Source of the DNA: Nitrospira sp.
GTDB taxonomy: Bacteria; Nitrospirota; Nitrospiria; Nitrospirales; Nitrospiraceae
Assembly (NCBI GenBank): GCA_030692565.1
Contig: JAUYAO010000051.1
Location: 1 to 53,777 of the forward strand
Direction: 5' to 3'
DNA: 53,777 nt
In this document: positions 51,407 through 53,777 of the stretch, piece after piece
Layout of the letters: the number at the start of each line of letters is the position of its first letter
Position numbering within the stretch: the stretch's first letter is position 1
Made by a program: the position numbers and the translations under genes
The notes under the pieces: generated by a model
What the model was told of the DNA's origin: nothing
Seen by the model: only the letters and a program-made list of their open reading frames with translations
The model's database searches: none

Positions 51407-52419
51407 GTGCTGACGCTGTGCGGGGTATTTCTTATCAGCGCAGTCGTGATTGTCCTGGCCGGGACGAGGCTCTCGCGGTACGGAAATGAGATTGCCGAGT
51501 TAACGGGATTGGGACGATTGTGGATTGGGGTGGTCTTGATGTCCACCGCCACGTCGCTCCCGGAGGTTTTTGCCGATGTCAGCGCGGCCCTGATAGATTC
51601 GCCCGACCTTGCTGCGGGTGATCTGTTCGGCAGCAACATGGCGAACATGCTCATCCTGGGCATCATCGATCTGATGCATCGCCAGAAACGGGTCCGGCAT
51701 CAAGCCGCGCTGGAACATACGCTCACCGCGGCGCTCGCGATGCTGCTGACAGGCCTTGCCGCATTCTTCGTGCTGGCGCAGATCGATAGCACGCATCTAG
51801 GCGTGGGGATCGGGAGTCTGACTCTCGTGGTGATTTATGTGCTGGGGATGCGGCTGATCTTTCGGCAGGAGGATATGAAGCGGCGCCAGCGCGAACAGGA
51901 GACGCTCGTGGAAGGGATTGCGGAGAAAGCCGATGCCGGGACCGCCCAACGCGGCGATGTGCGGCGCGCGGTCGCTGGGTTTTCAGCTGCCGCGCTCGTT
52001 CTGCTTGTGACCGCTCCGTTTCTGGCTGGTTCAGCAAAGGAGATCGCCGAGCATTCAGGCATTAGCGCCACGTTCATCGGCGCCTCTTTGGGAGGTATCG
52101 CCACGTCGCTGCCGGAATTGGTGACCTCAATCGCGGCAGTCCGCTTAGGCGCGTTCGATCTCGCCGTGGGAAATCTCTTTGGCAGCACGCGTTCAATATG
52201 GCCGCCTTCTTCTTTGTCGATGTGGCCTATCCCGGAGGAGCGTTGCTCGGTACTGTGACGTCGGCGCATGCGTTGACGGCGCTGTGGTCTATCCTGATGA
52301 TGAACATTGGTCTCATGGGGATCATCTATCGTGCTGAGAAACGGTTTATGTTGATCGAACCGGGCAGCCTGTTGATGATCGTCAGTTATGTGCTGGGTTT
52401 GTGGCTGCTGTTTCGGTGA
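51407..52419 (+). pseudogene. Na+/Ca2+ exchanger (CaCA family) with one frameshift near 52187
   Basis: The first 259 codons give helices 1 to about 7: alpha-1 repeat region GDLFGSNMANMLIL, cytosolic loop, and the start of alpha-2 (GNLFGS). There a missing A turns SNAFNMAAFFF into a short frameshifted tail ending at 52258. The C-terminal 73 residues (MAAFFFVDVAYPGG to LGLWLLFR) follow in the next frame to 52419. Adding one A near 52187 restores the alpha-2 motif GNLFGSNAFN. The intact product, about 337 residues, would exchange Ca2+ for Na+ or H+ across the inner membrane. Either recent inactivation or a base error. Confidence 0.8.
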
Positions 52420-52433
52420 AGTTCTGAGGGGGA

Positions 52434-52577
52434 ATGGAATTGCCGAAGGATGCGCCGGCTGTGAAGTTGTGGCACTCAATGCCGGCCAATGCGCTGGCGC
52501 TGGATCTGCGCACGAACCTCGAAGTCGGACTCAGTGCCGACGAAGCAAGCCGCCGACAAGAGCGCGAGGAGTTCTGA
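52434..52577 (+). pseudogene. P-type cation ATPase N-terminal stub
   Basis: 47 codons from the ATG at 52434 (GAGGGGGA before it): KLWHSMPANALALDLRTNLE, then GLSADEASRRQ. This is the N-terminal actuator-side domain (cation ATPase N) found at the start of P2-type ATPases. A stop follows at 52575, exactly where ERYGPN-type sequence would normally continue. No other P-type ATPase sequence remains. It follows the exchanger by 14 bases. A truncated gene. Confidence 0.75.
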
Positions 52578-52798
52578 TCGGAGGGATAGGCAATAGGATG
52601 TATTTCGCCACGGTGGTCATATGGGAGGATGACCCGAAATGCCTCAACTCAAATGGGAAGAGAGATTCCTGTTCTTGCGGGCATTCTTGCGGACAGGTGT
52701 GTGTAAGCTCTCAGAATCGCATGTGGCTCGAAGCAGTTTCGTTCCAGTTCTTTCTGGCATCGCTGATGCCTGTCAAATATAGGTGAGGCGGTGGCGGC

Positions 52799-52826
52799 TT
52801 GACGTGATCGCTATGGTTGGTAGAAA
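52799..52826 (+). promoter_or_regulatory. Candidate promoter before the Cys/Met-rich exported protein
   Basis: TTGACG at 52799-52804 and TAGAAA at 52821-52826 are 16 bases apart. The predicted start near 52833 leaves about 45 bases to the ATG at 52879. The 52578-52798 stretch shows no gene. Confidence 0.35.
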
Positions 52827-52878
52827 CTACTTGTATTGAAATCAGCGGCGCTGGTCGGTGAGGAGTGTCGTCGATCCC

Positions 52879-53235
52879 ATGATTCCACGAATCCACATAC
52901 AGTACGTTACACTGGTGCTGTTTTTCGCCTTCTGTCAGGTGATCGGAGCGACATGTGTCTTGCCTGATCTGTCGTTGGCAGGGGAAGCCACGATCTTGGT
53001 GGAAGAGCACATGGCCTGTCCGATGGAGGGAGCCACCATGTGCCCACCGTCACTCATCGCATCTCCCGAGCGTCACACGAAGGATAGCATGGTTCCGGAT
53101 GGTGATCATGCGCCGATCTCGCTCAGCTCAGCTGCCAGGCTCACCGTTCACTCAGCCCCAACGTTGTGGTCCTGGAGCAGCGTGTTGTGTATTGTCCCCA
53201 TCTCCATCGGTTCTTCCTCGGTCCTCCGAATCTGA
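52879..53235 (+). CDS. Small exported Cys/Met/His-containing protein near the outer-membrane factor
   Basis: 118 residues from the ATG at 52879 with GAGGAG 13 bases upstream; a GTG at 52858 is also possible. The signal helix is about residues 8-32. The mature part contains EHMACPMEGATMCPP (about 43-57), with His, two Cys and three Met placed to bind a soft metal, then ASPERHTKDSM. The C-terminal 40 residues are hydrophobic. It is 95 bases upstream of a TolC-family gene. A copper- or silver-responsive helper is a reasonable guess, but unproven. Confidence 0.6.
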   Translation: MIPRIHIQYVTLVLFFAFCQVIGATCVLPDLSLAGEATILVEEHMACPMEGATMCPPSLIASPERHTKDSMVPDGDHAPISLSSAARLTVHSAPTLWSWSSVLCIVPISIGSSSVLRI

Positions 53236-53330
53236 TTCCACACCTCCAGTCCTTTCGCTCGCTGTTCGACTGCTTGGGTTGAGCGAGTGATGCCCCCTTT
53301 CGTTCTTCAATGCCATCTGGAGGTGCTGCC

Positions 53331-53777
53331 ATGAAACGATCATTTGTTCATATCCCGTCGTGGATTTTCGCTGCCCTCACCCTCTGTGTTTTGGGCCTCA
53401 CCCCACTGAGTGCCAGCGGCGCGCAAGAGATGGGTGGTGCCATGCGCCAGGAGAGCGCTGTCCACACGGGACCCGGTGATGATCGAATTAATCTCCAGAG
53501 TCTCATCGAAGAACTGGTCGCCCGGAGCCCGGAAATGAAGGCGGCCCGCGAACGATGGGAGGCGGCCAAGGCCGTCGTACCGCAAGCGCAAACGCTCCCC
53601 GATCCGAAACTCCAGTTCGGCTATCAGCGGATGCCCATGATCGAGCCGTTGCAGGGGGCCATGTATGGAATCGGGCAGGAGATTCCCTTTCCCGGCAAAC
53701 TCCGCCTCAAAGGGGAAGTGGCCCAGCGCGAGGCCGACCGGATCGAGCAAGACTATCTGGCCATACGGCTGCGCCTG
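53331..53777 (+). CDS. TolC/CzcC-type outer-membrane efflux factor, 5' part only
   Basis: 149 codons in frame up to the window edge, no stop seen. The ATG at 53331 follows GGAGGTG. The signal peptide is about residues 1-31. The mature start has LIEELVARSPEMKAARE and GQEIPFPGKLRLKGEVAQ, the repeats and proline turn typical of outer-membrane factors such as CzcC/CusC. Combined with the RND pair at 40880-45246 it could complete a tripartite pump, but it is 8 kb away and could have its own partner downstream of the window. Confidence 0.85.
   Translation, partial: MKRSFVHIPSWIFAALTLCVLGLTPLSASGAQEMGGAMRQESAVHTGPGDDRINLQSLIEELVARSPEMKAARERWEAAKAVVPQAQTLPDPKLQFGYQRMPMIEPLQGAMYGIGQEIPFPGKLRLKGEVAQREADRIEQDYLAIRLRL

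Noticed and set aside
1-53777. tRNA, rRNA, CRISPR or complete insertion sequence
   Set aside because: No cloverleaf, rRNA core, direct-repeat array or transposase with terminal repeats was seen by reading; a tRNAscan/Rfam/ISfinder run would settle it.

Overview
The window looks like chromosomal DNA of a GC-rich Gram-negative autotroph, most probably a Nitrospira-like member of the Nitrospirota. This is inferred from gene content, not from a marker gene. The content includes 2-oxoacid:ferredoxin oxidoreductase beta subunits of the kind used in the reductive TCA cycle, several small c-type cytochromes, many outer-membrane and lipoprotein genes, and numerous short exported proteins of unknown function. 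No rRNA, tRNA, CRISPR array, phage or intact insertion sequence was seen. The first 281 bases hold no gene I can support.

Layout. 0.3-7 kb: small exported proteins, a DUF3365 haem protein, a PagL-like lipid A deacylase, a ferredoxin reductase-like flavoprotein and a large AsmA protein with exact 76-residue repeats. 7-12.2 kb: a four-gene minus-strand operon joining a mechanosensitive channel with a cyclic-nucleotide-binding domain, a CHASE2 adenylate cyclase, an SH3b protein and a BepA-like M48 protease. 12.4-18.4 kb: an exported protein, cytochrome c, a degenerate SDR, a frameshifted lipoprotein/beta-barrel gene, an MFS exporter, and CBS and zinc-ribbon proteins. 18.5-23.2 kb: a classical SDR, an M20 amidohydrolase, a GNAT protein ending in a cyclic-nucleotide-binding domain, and a lytic transglycosylase. 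23.4-26.7 kb: an IscA-type protein, two tandem oxidoreductase beta subunits and two unknown proteins. 27-32.6 kb: PilZ, SnoaL-like and SulP/STAS proteins, and a 55-residue membrane protein behind a consensus sigma-54 promoter. 32.7-36.2 kb: a lysine (saccharopine-route) catabolic operon followed by a large hairpin. 36.3-40.7 kb: a processive glycosyltransferase, a glutathionyl-hydroquinone reductase-like protein and two tandem DUF2238 membrane proteins. 40.9-53.8 kb: a heavy-metal RND efflux pair, an NfeD/FloA membrane-domain operon, stress proteins, another cytochrome c, and the start of a TolC-family outer-membrane factor that runs off the window.

Two themes stand out. The first is cAMP signalling: one cyclase and two proteins with cyclic-nucleotide-binding domains lie within 14 kb, and one of those two is in the cyclase operon. 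The second is gene decay in the last 13 kb. That stretch holds a truncated Na+/Ca2+ exchanger copy, a frameshifted full-length exchanger, a universal-stress-protein stub and a P-type ATPase stub, interleaved with intact metal-efflux and stress genes. Single-base indels also break the lipoprotein/barrel gene near 15 kb, so sequencing or assembly error must be weighed against real decay.
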